Assembly: GCA_022822065.1 (NCBI GenBank)
Contig: JAJECI010000007.1
Span: 215,256-279,255, forward strand
Length of the DNA: 64,000 bases
DNA from: Candidatus Dadabacteria bacterium
GTDB lineage: Bacteria; Desulfobacterota_D; UBA1144; Nemesobacterales; Nemesobacteraceae
Reading direction: 5' to 3'
Positions within the stretch are counted from its first letter, which is position 1; every line of letters starts with the position of its first letter. Below the pieces are notes generated by a model that saw only the letters and a program-made list of their open reading frames with translations, did not search any database and was not told the origin of the DNA. Below are positions 36,763 through 46,452 of this stretch, piece after piece. Made by a program: the position numbers and the translations under genes.

Positions 36763-38697
36763 ATGAACAGACTTAAGATATTTTTCGCCTTTATTTTAAT
36801 CCTGGCCCTGTTTCCGTCCGCGGGTTTTTCCGAAGAGAAAGAAACGGAAAGAATCGTTGTGACGGGTACAAAGACCTGGATTGACGCCGAGCTTCTCGGT
36901 TCTTCCGTTACCGTCATCGACAGAGAGGAAATCGAAAGAAGCGGGGAAAAGGACATTACGGCCATACTCTCGAGAGTCTCTGGATTCAACGTAGTAAGTT
37001 CGGGAAGCCGGGGAGGATTTACTTCTATTTTCGCGAGGGGCGGCCAGTCGGATTACAACCTCGTTATGATCAACGGCGTCCAGATAAACCAGGCGGGAGG
37101 GGGATTTGACATCTCCTCTCTCACTACCGAGAACGTAGAGAGAATAGAGATAATAAAAGGAGCGCACTCATCTCTTTACGGTTCCGACGCGGCGTCTTCA
37201 GTCATAAATATAATAACGAAGCGCGGAAGCGGAAAAATCAGAAAAGCAGGTTCCGTGGCCCTGGGATTCCGCGCCGAAGACGCGATGATCCTTGAGCATT
37301 CCTCGAGCATATCGGGCGGTCTTGAGAAACTGGGCTATTTTATTTCTCACCAGAGAATCATTGATGAGGGCATCTTAGAAGTAAACAACGATTATAAAAA
37401 CAATAACTTCACGGCGAACCTGAGCTTGGAAGCAAACGACGATTTACGTCTCTCCTTTTTCTCCATATACAGAGATTCGAAGTTTGAATTCCCGACCGGA
37501 GGCGCGGGGGACAGGTTTGACGCGTTCGCTGACCCGGACCAGGGAACCAAGGAAGAATCGCTCGTCACGGGTTCCGACATCGTTTTTTCCCCGACCGAAT
37601 GGTGGGAAAACTCATTTAAGCTCGGCTACACCAGACTTGATCGGGAAAACTATGACGGACCCGAGCCACTTGAATTAGATTCGCCCTTCCCTTCAGGGAC
37701 TCTCGACAAAAGGATGTCGCTTGAGTACGGGTCAAGTTTCTTTGTCGACTTCGATCAGGCCTCAAGCATAATCTCGACGGGGTTTGAATACGAGAGAGAA
37801 AGTTTCAAGACGGACTCACTGAACGAATCAAGAAAAAACTACGCCTTCTACGCTCAGAACAACTTCGCTCTGCTAAAGAGGTTCTTCGTAACAACCGGCA
37901 TAAGATATGACGACAACGAGTCGTTCGGGAGCGAGTGGAGTCCGAGTGTCTTCGCCAGATGGAAGATCAGGGAATCCGGAACCGAGATAAGAGGAGGAAT
38001 AAGCAGGGGAATCAAGGAAGCCAATTTTTATGAAAACTTCAGTGCGGCCTTCGGAACGATACCCAACCCGGATCTAAAACCCGAAGAAACTCTGACAGCG
38101 GAAATAGGCCTCAGGCAGCCGTTGCTTGATAACGCGGTCGAACTTGATTTGAGCTTTTTCCAAAACAAGTTCAAAAACATTATCGCTTACAGTTTCACCC
38201 CGTTTGAGAATGGAACCAACTACGAAAACATAAGCCGCGCAAAATCAGAGGGAGCCGAAGCCGGGATAAGTCTTTACCCGAGCAACAGCTTAACTCTGAG
38301 CGCAGCCTACACGTACCTTAAAACCGACGTGACCGATGACGGCGGCCTCGGGTCCCCGTCCTTCTCCGAGGGAGAAAAGCTCATACGGATCCCTGAGCAT
38401 TCGTTTTCTTTTAACGCGGGATACTCAAAGAACGCTTTTAAGCTCGACCTTTCGGGAAACTACGTCGGCAGGAGGGATGATGTGAACTGGAGCGAGTTTC
38501 CCTCCACCAGAGTGAAAAACGATTCTTTCTTCATCGTTGACGCTGCGGCTTCCTACGAAATCAGCATGAAGAGGTTTGTTGACAAAATCAGGTTGTTTTC
38601 AAGAATCAACAACCTGTTCAACGAGGATTATGAAAATATTTTCGGTTTCTCATCCCCAGGGTTCAGTATGATTTCCGGAGTTTCAGTAGTCCGGTAG
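36763..38697 (+). CDS. btuB: TonB-dependent outer-membrane receptor, BtuB-like
   Basis: Imports cobalamin across the outer membrane. I start at the ATG at 36763, preceded by GGAGGAG, because the 49 upstream codons lie partly in the riboswitch. The 644-residue precursor has a signal peptide (LILALFPSAGFS), a TonB-box-like ETERIVVTGT, and a plug domain (VIDREEIERSGEKDITAILSRVSGFNVV, GGQSDYNLVMINGVQ, VERIEIIKGAHSSLYGSDAASSVINIITKR). A beta-barrel ends in a conserved LFSRINNLFNEDYENIFGF. The riboswitch gives the cobalamin assignment. The last residue is Arg rather than aromatic. Confidence 0.9.
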   Translation: MNRLKIFFAFILILALFPSAGFSEEKETERIVVTGTKTWIDAELLGSSVTVIDREEIERSGEKDITAILSRVSGFNVVSSGSRGGFTSIFARGGQSDYNLVMINGVQINQAGGGFDISSLTTENVERIEIIKGAHSSLYGSDAASSVINIITKRGSGKIRKAGSVALGFRAEDAMILEHSSSISGGLEKLGYFISHQRIIDEGILEVNNDYKNNNFTANLSLEANDDLRLSFFSIYRDSKFEFPTGGAGDRFDAFADPDQGTKEESLVTGSDIVFSPTEWWENSFKLGYTRLDRENYDGPEPLELDSPFPSGTLDKRMSLEYGSSFFVDFDQASSIISTGFEYERESFKTDSLNESRKNYAFYAQNNFALLKRFFVTTGIRYDDNESFGSEWSPSVFARWKIRESGTEIRGGISRGIKEANFYENFSAAFGTIPNPDLKPEETLTAEIGLRQPLLDNAVELDLSFFQNKFKNIIAYSFTPFENGTNYENISRAKSEGAEAGISLYPSNSLTLSAAYTYLKTDVTDDGGLGSPSFSEGEKLIRIPEHSFSFNAGYSKNAFKLDLSGNYVGRRDDVNWSEFPSTRVKNDSFFIVDAAASYEISMKRFVDKIRLFSRINNLFNEDYENIFGFSSPGFSMISGVSVVR

Positions 38698-38864
38698 CGA
38701 AGCGGGTTCAGGAAGCTGTCTTGGCGGAGGAAAATCGAGGCTGATCTCAACCGGCCGGGGTGGGGGCTCGGGTTGATATTGCCGAGAAACCGCGCAGGAT
38801 GAAAAATCCACAAGGCAGCTTCCCGGATGCGTCCGCGTCCACCGTCTTTTTACGCCTTTGCAGA

Positions 38865-39890
38865 TCAAGATTTAAATTCGGGAATAACCTCTTTTCCAAA
38901 AAGCTCAATTGAATGCGCTATGACCTCGGCGGGAGCCTGGGGAAACACCATCCTGCACAGGATGTTGCGGATTCCTGTTTTCTCCGCGTATTTCTTTACT
39001 TCCTGAACACAGTGCTCAGGAGTGCCGATCATGAAACGATCTTCCGCCATGTATTCGAAGAAAGGGTCGTCAGGGTCGGTTATGGTTTTTCCTCTTATCA
39101 CTATCTTGACCCCTAGGCTCAGGTAAAACCTGTACATGTTTATTACGTACTCGGTTCCGCCTGCAATTGCCTCTTCCGTACTTTCACGCACGTAAGTTTC
39201 CCGAAGCAGTATGTGCTCCACTCCGGACGGATCGCGCCCGGCCTTCTCAGCCTCATCGTTATACCACCCTAGAGTATCCATTATCATGGGAACCGTCCTG
39301 CCGGGGCCGACAAGAAGCGGGTACCCAAGGCGCCCGGCCCGCCGCACGGCGGGTTCCTCGAAAGCCCCTATGTATATGGGTATGGGTCTCTGCACGGGCT
39401 TGGGAGTAACGTCTATGTTCGAGAAACTGAACCTCTTGCCTTCATAGGAAAAGGGGCCGTCCTCCCAGCATTTCTCGATTATCTCTATGCCTTCCTCAAT
39501 CCTCGAGGGTCTTTGCGTCACCGGGACTCCGAACCCCTCGAATTCTTCTTTTCTGTACCCTATTGCGACTCCCAGATCGAATCTTCCGCCGGAAATGAGA
39601 TCGACGGTGGCGGCGTCTTCGGCCACCCTCACGGGGTTATGAAGCGTGAGTATAAAGGCTCCGGTACCTATTCTCACCTTCTCAGTCACAGCGGCCATCG
39701 CAGCCGCCATCCCAAGGGGCGAAGAGCAGTAACCGTCTTCAAGAAAATGATGCTCGGAAAGCCAGACCGAATCGAAATTAACCGCTTCGGCAAGTTTCAC
39801 GTGCTCTAGGGAATTTCTGTAAAGATCCACATGGCGGTAGTCAAGATCCTTGTGGGTCTGCATGCTGAAGAGTCCGACTCCGAATTTCAT
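38865..39890 (-). CDS. LLM-class flavin-dependent oxidoreductase
   Basis: The 341-residue TIM-barrel protein has bacterial luciferase-like signatures: FDSVWLSEHHFLEDGYCSSPLGMAAAMAAVTEKVRIGTGAFILTLHNPVRVAEDAATVDLISGGRFDLGVAIGY, and a C-terminal IGTPEHCVQEVKKYAEKTGI. This family uses FMN or F420 for diverse oxidations; the substrate cannot be told. CGGAGG precedes the ATG. It is divergent from a second LLM gene, with 109 bp between them. Confidence 0.85.
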   Translation of the reverse strand: MKFGVGLFSMQTHKDLDYRHVDLYRNSLEHVKLAEAVNFDSVWLSEHHFLEDGYCSSPLGMAAAMAAVTEKVRIGTGAFILTLHNPVRVAEDAATVDLISGGRFDLGVAIGYRKEEFEGFGVPVTQRPSRIEEGIEIIEKCWEDGPFSYEGKRFSFSNIDVTPKPVQRPIPIYIGAFEEPAVRRAGRLGYPLLVGPGRTVPMIMDTLGWYNDEAEKAGRDPSGVEHILLRETYVRESTEEAIAGGTEYVINMYRFYLSLGVKIVIRGKTITDPDDPFFEYMAEDRFMIGTPEHCVQEVKKYAEKTGIRNILCRMVFPQAPAEVIAHSIELFGKEVIPEFKS

Positions 39891-39999
39891 TTCGTACCTC
39901 CGGGATATCCTCTGGGTTATTTGCGTTTAGACTGCAAATTAACCATAATTCTACCGTGATCGCTATCTACTTCCAAAACCACAATCGAGGTGCCATACA

Positions 40000-41055
40000 A
40001 TGGGAAAAGAAATAAAATTCGGACTTTCGGCTCCGATGCCGGGAGCTGACGTTGACGGACTCGTAAATTTCTCCGTAAAAGCCGACCAGCTTGGATTCGA
40101 CACTATATGGTACCCCGACCATCTGCTTTTCGTGGCGCCGGGAGCAATTGCTCCCGAGGCGTGGACCGTGGCTGCTGCTGCGGCAATGAAAACGAAAAAC
40201 ATAGCTCTGGGAACGGTTTCTGATCCTCACAGGATGCACCCCGCTGTCTTCGCCCAGAGACTCGCGACTGTTGATCAGCTTTCAAAGGGCAGGGTAGTAC
40301 TCTCCCTCGGAGTCGGAGAATCGATGAATCTTGACGCGTTCGGAATCGAGTGGGGAAAACCCCTTTCTAAACTCAGGGAGTCCATAGAAGTCATGGAGCT
40401 TCTTTGGGAAACCGACGAGCCAGTAGATTTTGACGGAAAGTTCTACAACCTTGAGAACGCGTTTTTGCAGATAAAACCCTACGAGAGAAACAAGATACCG
40501 TTTTACATGGCCACCCACACGCCCAAGGGGCTTCAGCTGACGGGAGAAAAAGGCGACGGATGGCTTCCGATAGATCTGAATCCCGATCTCTATTCCGGTT
40601 ATCTCGGGGAGATAAAGGCCGCGGCGGATAATGTGGGGAGATCACTTGACGACGGATTTGACCCCGCCCTGTGGGTATTCACTTCCCTTGGAGAAAGCGT
40701 TGACGCCGCCTACGAGACTCTCGAACCCTTCAAGTACGTGCTGGTTATGCAGGACCAACTGCTAAAGGCCGGCTACGATGTCCAGATACCCGAAGAATAT
40801 CACGGTCTTAACTACTTCAACATAGTGCCGACGGATGAAGAAGGGAGACAGAGATTCAGACAGCTCGGGCAGCTTTTCCCGAGAGAAGCCATACTTGATT
40901 TCACCATTACGGGATCGAAAAAAGACTGCATAGAGAAGATCGAGAAGTTCATAGACGCCGGAGTAAGGAATTTCGTGTTGTTCTACAGGTTCAGCCCCGA
41001 TCCGGACTTGGCGCTTGAAACCTATTCAAAGGAGATAATTCCTTACTTCAAATAA
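40000..41055 (+). CDS. LLM-class oxidoreductase, F420-dependent-like
   Basis: The 351-residue protein reads KFGLSAPMPGADVDGLVNFSVKADQLGFDTIWYPDHLLFVAPG, then ALGTVSDPHRMHPAVFAQRLATVDQLSKGRVVLSLGVGESMNLDAFGI. This wording is close to F420-dependent methylene-tetrahydromethanopterin reductase-like and glucose-6-phosphate dehydrogenase-like LLM enzymes. The cofactor (F420 or FMN) and substrate are uncertain. GAGGTG lies seven bases before the ATG. The C-terminal ITGSKKDCIEKIEKFIDAGVRNFVLF is typical. Confidence 0.82.
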   Translation: MGKEIKFGLSAPMPGADVDGLVNFSVKADQLGFDTIWYPDHLLFVAPGAIAPEAWTVAAAAAMKTKNIALGTVSDPHRMHPAVFAQRLATVDQLSKGRVVLSLGVGESMNLDAFGIEWGKPLSKLRESIEVMELLWETDEPVDFDGKFYNLENAFLQIKPYERNKIPFYMATHTPKGLQLTGEKGDGWLPIDLNPDLYSGYLGEIKAAADNVGRSLDDGFDPALWVFTSLGESVDAAYETLEPFKYVLVMQDQLLKAGYDVQIPEEYHGLNYFNIVPTDEEGRQRFRQLGQLFPREAILDFTITGSKKDCIEKIEKFIDAGVRNFVLFYRFSPDPDLALETYSKEIIPYFK

Positions 41056-41234
41056 GCTTTCAAGAAATGCTTTTATAAGTTTCTGCAAACGGCATTCCTG
41101 CATTTATTAGGGCTCATCGCTCCGTATCATCTTAAATAGAAACGGGGGACTATATACTTAACTAGACAAGGATTTGGGATGTTTCTTCGTCCCAGATTAA
41201 ATTAGGTAAGCTTACCTCTGGGGGACAAAAACTC

Positions 41235-41594
41235 ATGGCCATTCAAGACAATCAAATTAAGATGCAGTCCGATCATATCAAAGGGGTCTTGGTAATAAGC
41301 GCAGCTGGTCAAGTTCATGGTATGAACGCGCGGGAATTCCACGATAACCTGTACAAGGAAATTATCGCCTCCAACAACTTCGTAGTCCTGGATCTTGAAA
41401 AGCTGTCCTACATCAACAGTGCGGGATTGCGTTCAATTCTGCTTGTTGGAAAAACACTCCAAGGCAGAAATACGAGATTCGTATTGTGTTCCCTGTCTGA
41501 TTCCGTAAAAGAAATCTTCAAGATCGCAGGTTTTGACAGAATCCTTGAGATGTTCGAATCCCGTTCTGATGCTATAGCTGCAATAACCAGTTAA
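41235..41594 (+). CDS. STAS-domain anti-sigma-factor antagonist
   Basis: The 119-residue single-domain protein matches SpoIIAA/RsbV antagonists: KGVLVISAAGQVHGMNAREFHDNLYKEI, NFVVLDLEKLSYINSAGLRSILLVGKTLQ with the phosphorylatable Ser (residue 62), and SVKEIFKIAGFDRILEMFES. It would be controlled by a HPK-like kinase and phosphatase, neither of which is nearby, so its partner system lies elsewhere. CTGGGGGAC lies upstream of the ATG. Confidence 0.85.
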   Translation: MAIQDNQIKMQSDHIKGVLVISAAGQVHGMNAREFHDNLYKEIIASNNFVVLDLEKLSYINSAGLRSILLVGKTLQGRNTRFVLCSLSDSVKEIFKIAGFDRILEMFESRSDAIAAITS

Positions 41595-41727
41595 ACGCAT
41601 TAGGATGGATCAGTTGCTAACTCTCTGATTTTTCTCAACTTATTGACAATCGTCAAAGCTCTTAGTTAATATAGAAAATGTGCGGTTGGTGGAATAGCGG
41701 GTTAAAAAACTCGGAGGTAAAGGGCTT

Positions 41728-42282
41728 TTGAAGAAAACAGCCGCTGTTATAGTTTCCGCAATAATTCTTCTCACCTGGGGAGCAGTGTCATGGATGGTTC
41801 TTCCATGGCACCAGATGGTAGCTAATGAATTTACCAACGAATCCGAAGTTGCCGAAACCATAAGGGCAAATGCCCCGAAACCGGGCATTTACTACCTGCC
41901 ATTCTCGCATAAGAATTACAAAGCGGGAGAAACGGCAGCTTTCGTAAACGCCCTTCCTCAGGGCTACACCCCCGCCATGACGAATCAGCTTGTCACACAG
42001 TTCGTCGGCGACCTCGTAAGCGCTTTACTCGTTATCTGCCTGCTCTCCCAGACAGCCGGCCTGAGTTACTGGGGACGCGTAGGATTTGTGACTCTGGTCG
42101 GAGTGGTCATAGCCTCCGTAAGTCATTTCCCCTATTGGAACTGGTTCGGGTTCCCTATTCAGTATATAACAGTTATTGTCGTTGACAGTCTGATCGCCTA
42201 GTTTCTTGCGGGGCTTGTCATGGCAAAACTGGTCGCAAGAGATACGAGAAAAGTGATCAACGAAAAAATAGGTGATTATTGA
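41728..42282 (+). pseudogene. Four-helix membrane protein gene interrupted by an amber codon
   Basis: A TTG start with GGAGG upstream opens a 157-codon frame with an N-terminal membrane helix (AAVIVSAIILLTWGAVSWMVLPW), a soluble loop (APKPGIYYLPFSHKNYKAGETAAFVNALPQG) and three further hydrophobic segments. It stops at TAG (42199-42201) in the middle of the last helix. The same frame continues FLAGLVMAKLVARDTRKVINEKIGDY to a TGA at 42282. A Trp codon (TGG) would restore a continuous helix DSLIAWFLAGLVMAKLV with a basic C-terminus. It may be a recent nonsense mutation, a suppressed stop, or a tolerated truncation. I do not recognise the family. Confidence 0.7.
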
Positions 42283-42306
42283 ATTTGTCCGCACGCGTGC
42301 AGACGC

Positions 42307-43923
42307 TCAATGTTCCCCAGACGGGGAAGTATCCACAAACTCGACCCTGCTGAAGTAAAGAAAATTCAGGCGGTCAGGTTCAAGCCCCTTTACGTACGGC
42401 TTGATCATGTTCTGCTGAACCGAATTGAGATAAGGGACTATCGGGACATCGGTTTCCGCAAGAATCCTCTGGGCACTGTTGTAAAGGTCTGTTCTTTGCC
42501 CGCGGTCCAGAATCCCGGCCGCCTTCTCCACTAATCGATCGTACTCCGGATTGCACCATCCGGTACGGTTATTCCCGCTTCCGCACTCAAAGAGATTCAT
42601 GAAATTGTGAGGATCCGGGAAATCCGCCTGCCATCCGGCTCTGAATACGGGCGGAGGATCCGTTCTGAGAGTGCTCAGATAGACAGTCCATTCCTGGTTC
42701 ACGAGCTTGACTTCGATGCCGAGATGCTCCTTCCACATGCTCTGGAAGGCCTCGGCCACAATCCTGTTGTTTCCCGTATCCGGATACAGAAAAGCGGTCT
42801 TCGGAAAATTCTCTCCGCCCGGATAGCCAGCCATCTCAAGAAATTTCCTCGCCTTCTGCGCATCAAACGAAATGCCGATCCGGGGATTGTGGGCAAGCAT
42901 GTCGATCGGTATCCATGAAGTTACGGGCACTCCCGCTCCCTGGAGAAGTCCTGCGAGGCTCTCCCTGTCTATTGAACTCGCGAAAGCTTTTCTCACCAGA
43001 GGATTGTCAAACGGGACTTTTTTAGTGTTAAACCCTATGTAGTTGTTCCTGAAAACCACGCTCTGCTTAAAATCCGGAAACTTGATAACCCTTGGAACTT
43101 CAAGCAGTGGAATTCCCTTGCTGTCAAGAAAATCGAGTTCCCCGCTCTCATAAAGGGCGAGAGTGGAGACGGGATTCTCGTTCATTATCATCTTTACCTT
43201 CTTAGCGCTTTTGGGCTTCTCCCCCCAGTAGCCTTCATACTCCTCGATAAGAACTTCCTTATGATGCTTCCATTCTTTTAATCTGTAAGGTCCCAGGGTT
43301 ACCATGTTCGCGGCTTCAGTCCACCTGGTTCCGTATTTCTCGACAATATCCTTTCTCATCGGAAAAGTGGACATGAAGGTGACCAGGCTCAGAAAATAGG
43401 CCCTCGGCTTTTCAAGAGTAACAACAAGGGTATGGTCATCCGGGGCCTTCACCCCGACTTTGCCAAAATCCTTTATCTCCCCTGAGTTAAATTTTCTAGC
43501 GTTTTTTATGTCAAAAAGAAAATAGGCGTAGCTTCCGGCGGTTTCGGGCTTAAGAATCCTTTTCCATGAATAAAGGAAATCCACGGCTCGAAGCGGCACC
43601 CCGTCTGTCCAGAGGACTTTTTCCCTTATTTTAAAGGTATAAGTCCTTCCATCCTCGCTTACCCGCCAGCTTCGCGCGAGAGCGGGTACGGGTTCGTATT
43701 TTTCATCAAACGCCGCAAGACCGTCCATTATGTTCTCTATGATCGTGAAAGATGTGACGTCGGTAGCGAGAGACCAGTCAAGCGTGGGGGGTTCGGTGCC
43801 GATATTTATGTTAAGAGTGTCCTTGCGGGAAATATCCTCCACGTCAGAGGCTTTGTTTGCGGAACCGCAGGAAAGAAAAAGCAGAACGCAGAGGAGTGGA
43901 AAAAGATTTTTCAATCTCTTCAT
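42307..43923 (-). CDS. Peptide/oligopeptide ABC transporter substrate-binding protein
   Basis: The 538-residue lipoprotein precursor (LFPLLCVLLFLSCGSANKAS) belongs to solute-binding family 5 (OppA/DppA-like): GTEPPTLDWSLATDVTSFTIIENIMDGLAAFDEKYEPVPALARSWRVSEDGRTYTFKIREKVLWTDGVPLRAVDFLYSWKRIL and later VRKAFASSIDRESLA. It would deliver peptides or similar ligands to an inner-membrane permease not present here. The ATG lacks a close ribosome-binding site; TTTAAA ends seven bases before it, which could be a leaderless arrangement. Confidence 0.87.
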   Translation of the reverse strand: MKRLKNLFPLLCVLLFLSCGSANKASDVEDISRKDTLNINIGTEPPTLDWSLATDVTSFTIIENIMDGLAAFDEKYEPVPALARSWRVSEDGRTYTFKIREKVLWTDGVPLRAVDFLYSWKRILKPETAGSYAYFLFDIKNARKFNSGEIKDFGKVGVKAPDDHTLVVTLEKPRAYFLSLVTFMSTFPMRKDIVEKYGTRWTEAANMVTLGPYRLKEWKHHKEVLIEEYEGYWGEKPKSAKKVKMIMNENPVSTLALYESGELDFLDSKGIPLLEVPRVIKFPDFKQSVVFRNNYIGFNTKKVPFDNPLVRKAFASSIDRESLAGLLQGAGVPVTSWIPIDMLAHNPRIGISFDAQKARKFLEMAGYPGGENFPKTAFLYPDTGNNRIVAEAFQSMWKEHLGIEVKLVNQEWTVYLSTLRTDPPPVFRAGWQADFPDPHNFMNLFECGSGNNRTGWCNPEYDRLVEKAAGILDRGQRTDLYNSAQRILAETDVPIVPYLNSVQQNMIKPYVKGLEPDRLNFLYFSRVEFVDTSPSGEH

Positions 43924-44011
43924 AGCAATATTTAAACGCCTCCGCCTGCGGATTGTCTCATAGAAACTGCCTGCAAGAGCAAGGAACCAATTTTAATGTC
44001 TGGCTTAGCTA

Positions 44012-45154
44012 TTATTCGAGAACTTCAAACCGGTCGTCTCTTACTATCCCCACAACCGGTTCGTAGACCGCGTCCCCATTGCGGTCAAAATAGAAATCGC
44101 CCAGAAGCGTATCCGTCCTGATATCGGCCATTGCGTCGCGTACAGCTTCCGGATCGGTTGAAGAGGCATCGGCGATGGCTTCAGCCAGTATATAAGTAGA
44201 TGCGTAGGACAGTGTGGCGAAAGCATCGGGTTCGTCGTATTTTGCCCGGAAATTCCTGAGAAACCTGCGGTTCTCAGGCGTGTCAACAGCCGCGATCCAA
44301 GTCGTAAAAGTAATCGCACCTTCGGCAGCGCCAGGGTGAACTGCATTCGCTTCGCTTATGTCATCTGAGGTAAACAAGGTGACCAGAAAAGGAATATCCA
44401 TTCCGAGCCGCCGCGCCTGTACCATAATCCCTCTTCGACCTGGAGCCAGAGCTGATATGAAAAGAGCTTCGGGAGCAGGAACGGCATTCATGATGTCATT
44501 TAACTGCGTGGTCAGGTCGGGAAGTGCGCCGGTTCGGGAATAAGTCTGCTCGCTCACGATCCTGACACCACGCTTTTCAAGCTCCTCTTTTACCTTTTCG
44601 TGGTTACTTGAGGAAAAAGCGTCGGACTCATTCACTATGATAGCCGCGTTATCGTACTCGAGCCGTTCCCGGGTAACTCTGACGCCAGCCCGCACAAGCG
44701 GGTCAACGGTGAGGGATGTACGGAAGACAAATTCGCTTCTGGCGCTAAGACCGAGCGCAGCGGAGGTGGGACTGAAAGCCACAACCCTGTTTTGGTGCGC
44801 GATCGGAATAATCCTCTCGGTGGCGCTTGAGGTAAAGGGACCGAGGACGGCGACCACTCCATCCTGCTCGATAAGTTTTGTGTATGCTCTCTCGGCGCCG
44901 TCCGGGGTACCCTCGGAATCTTCAACAACAAATCGAATTTTCTTCCCGCCAAGCAGTGACGATTCATTAATCTCCCCGAGGGCAAGCTCCATGCCGTTTT
45001 TCATCTGCAGGCCATTTGAGGAAAGCGGACCGGTGAGAGGAACAACGACGCCGACGGAGATTTCTTCGGTTTCGTTCTGGCCACAGGAGAAAGAACCGAG
45101 AAGCAGCAACAAAACGACTCCGGCGGCAAGCATAAATGAAGTTACTTTTTTCAT
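44012..45154 (-). CDS. Branched-chain amino acid-type substrate-binding protein (LivJ-like), copy 1
   Basis: The 380-residue precursor has a lipoprotein-like signal (LLLLLGSFSCGQNE) and a type I periplasmic-binding fold: ISVGVVVPLTGPLSSNGLQMKNGMELALGEIN, VVEDSEGTPDGAERAYTKLIEQDGVVAVLGPFTSSAT and VVAFSPTSAALGL. It is a paralog of the next gene; both end in FDxNGDxVYxPVVxIVRDxRF. The membrane permease and ATPase genes are absent here. AAGGA precedes the ATG. Confidence 0.85.
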   Translation of the reverse strand: MKKVTSFMLAAGVVLLLLLGSFSCGQNETEEISVGVVVPLTGPLSSNGLQMKNGMELALGEINESSLLGGKKIRFVVEDSEGTPDGAERAYTKLIEQDGVVAVLGPFTSSATERIIPIAHQNRVVAFSPTSAALGLSARSEFVFRTSLTVDPLVRAGVRVTRERLEYDNAAIIVNESDAFSSSNHEKVKEELEKRGVRIVSEQTYSRTGALPDLTTQLNDIMNAVPAPEALFISALAPGRRGIMVQARRLGMDIPFLVTLFTSDDISEANAVHPGAAEGAITFTTWIAAVDTPENRRFLRNFRAKYDEPDAFATLSYASTYILAEAIADASSTDPEAVRDAMADIRTDTLLGDFYFDRNGDAVYEPVVGIVRDDRFEVLE

Positions 45155-45247
45155 ATTAAAGTCCTTCGACAGCCACCCATCCTTGAGAGAAGATACCCAT
45201 TCAAACGCTCAGGATCAAGATTATACCGACAGGTTCGAACAACGGGA

Positions 45248-46426
45248 TTACTCGAGGGTCACAAACCTGCCGTCGCGGACTATCCTTACCACGGGACTGT
45301 AGACCCCGTCCCCGTTCTCGTCAAAATAGAAATCGCCGAAAATAGTGTCGTCCAGAGCGGATTCCGGACCGATCATCTGCAGGGCCGCCCTGATATCCTC
45401 CGGGCTGGCTGTTGAAGCGCGCGCGATGGCGATGGCCAGTATTTGGGTGGTAGCGTAGGAGCGCGCCGAGTACGCGTCGGGATCCTCTTCGTATTTCGCC
45501 TTGTATTTCCCGACGAAATCCACGCTCCGGGGCGTAATGTCGTCTGCCCAGTTCGTAAACGTAATGACACCTTCGGTCGACTCCTCACGCCTCTTCTCAG
45601 CCTCCGCCACGTCCGTCTCCGTGAGCGCGATTACGATCAGGGGAACTGTTATGCCCATCTCGCGGGCCCTGACTATTACCTCCTGGCGCCCTGGTGAAAG
45701 CGCCGAAACGAATACCACGTCCGCGCCCGAGTCCTTTATGGCGCGCAACGGCTCCGTGAGGAGATCAGGAGGAGGAGGAACGTTCTTTGCTAGGCTGAAA
45801 CTCTGCTCGCTCACGACCTCCACGTCCTGGTGGTCGTCCTTCGCAAGTTCCTCAAGCACCCTGTCGTTGCCGCTCCTGGAGAAATCGTCACCTGCGTTGA
45901 CTATGGTCGCCGCTTTGGAATACCCTAGAGCGCTTTTGGTTTTCCTTATTCCTTCGGGCACCGTTTTGTCCACGGTAAGTGCAGTGCGGAATATGAAATC
46001 GCCGGGAGCAGTGATCCCGCTCGGACTCGCAGAGGAGGTCGGACTTATGGCCACCACCTTGCTTTCGTTCGCGAGCGGAGCGGCTCTTTTTGTCGAACTG
46101 GAACTCCACGGACCGATTATCACGCTCACAGCGTCCTCGTCGATGAGCTTCCTGAAAGCCCTCTCCGCGCCGTCCGGGGTGCCTTCGGTATCCTCAAAGA
46201 CCAGGCGGAGATCCATTCCGCCGAGAAGCGCCGACGCGTTGATCTCCTCCACGGCGAGTTCGACACCTTTTTTCATGTTCCCCCCAAGCCCCTCTGATAC
46301 TCCCGTAAGGGGAAAGGCGACGCCGACTGCAATCTCCTCGGCGCTATCACCGTGGCAGGAAACAAGACCTAGAACCGCGGCCACGGCGGCCACGGCAAAA
46401 AACAAAAGCGCAGCTACTTTTCTCAC
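45248..46426 (-). CDS. Branched-chain amino acid-type substrate-binding protein (LivJ-like), copy 2
   Basis: The 392-residue lipoprotein precursor (AAVLGLVSC lipobox) has the same fold as the gene after it: IAVGVAFPLTGVSEGLGGNMKKGVELAVEEIN, FEDTEGTPDGAERAFRKLIDEDAVSVIIGPW and VVAISPTSSASPSG. It starts with GTG, with a G-rich AGGGGGG site upstream, 26 bp after the stop of the biotin carrier gene, so it may be in the carboxylase operon. Tandem duplication produced the pair; divergence suggests different ligands. Confidence 0.85.
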   Translation of the reverse strand: MRKVAALLFFAVAAVAAVLGLVSCHGDSAEEIAVGVAFPLTGVSEGLGGNMKKGVELAVEEINASALLGGMDLRLVFEDTEGTPDGAERAFRKLIDEDAVSVIIGPWSSSSTKRAAPLANESKVVAISPTSSASPSGITAPGDFIFRTALTVDKTVPEGIRKTKSALGYSKAATIVNAGDDFSRSGNDRVLEELAKDDHQDVEVVSEQSFSLAKNVPPPPDLLTEPLRAIKDSGADVVFVSALSPGRQEVIVRAREMGITVPLIVIALTETDVAEAEKRREESTEGVITFTNWADDITPRSVDFVGKYKAKYEEDPDAYSARSYATTQILAIAIARASTASPEDIRAALQMIGPESALDDTIFGDFYFDENGDGVYSPVVRIVRDGRFVTLE

Positions 46427-46452
46427 TTTAAAACAACCCCCCTTTTCGATGA

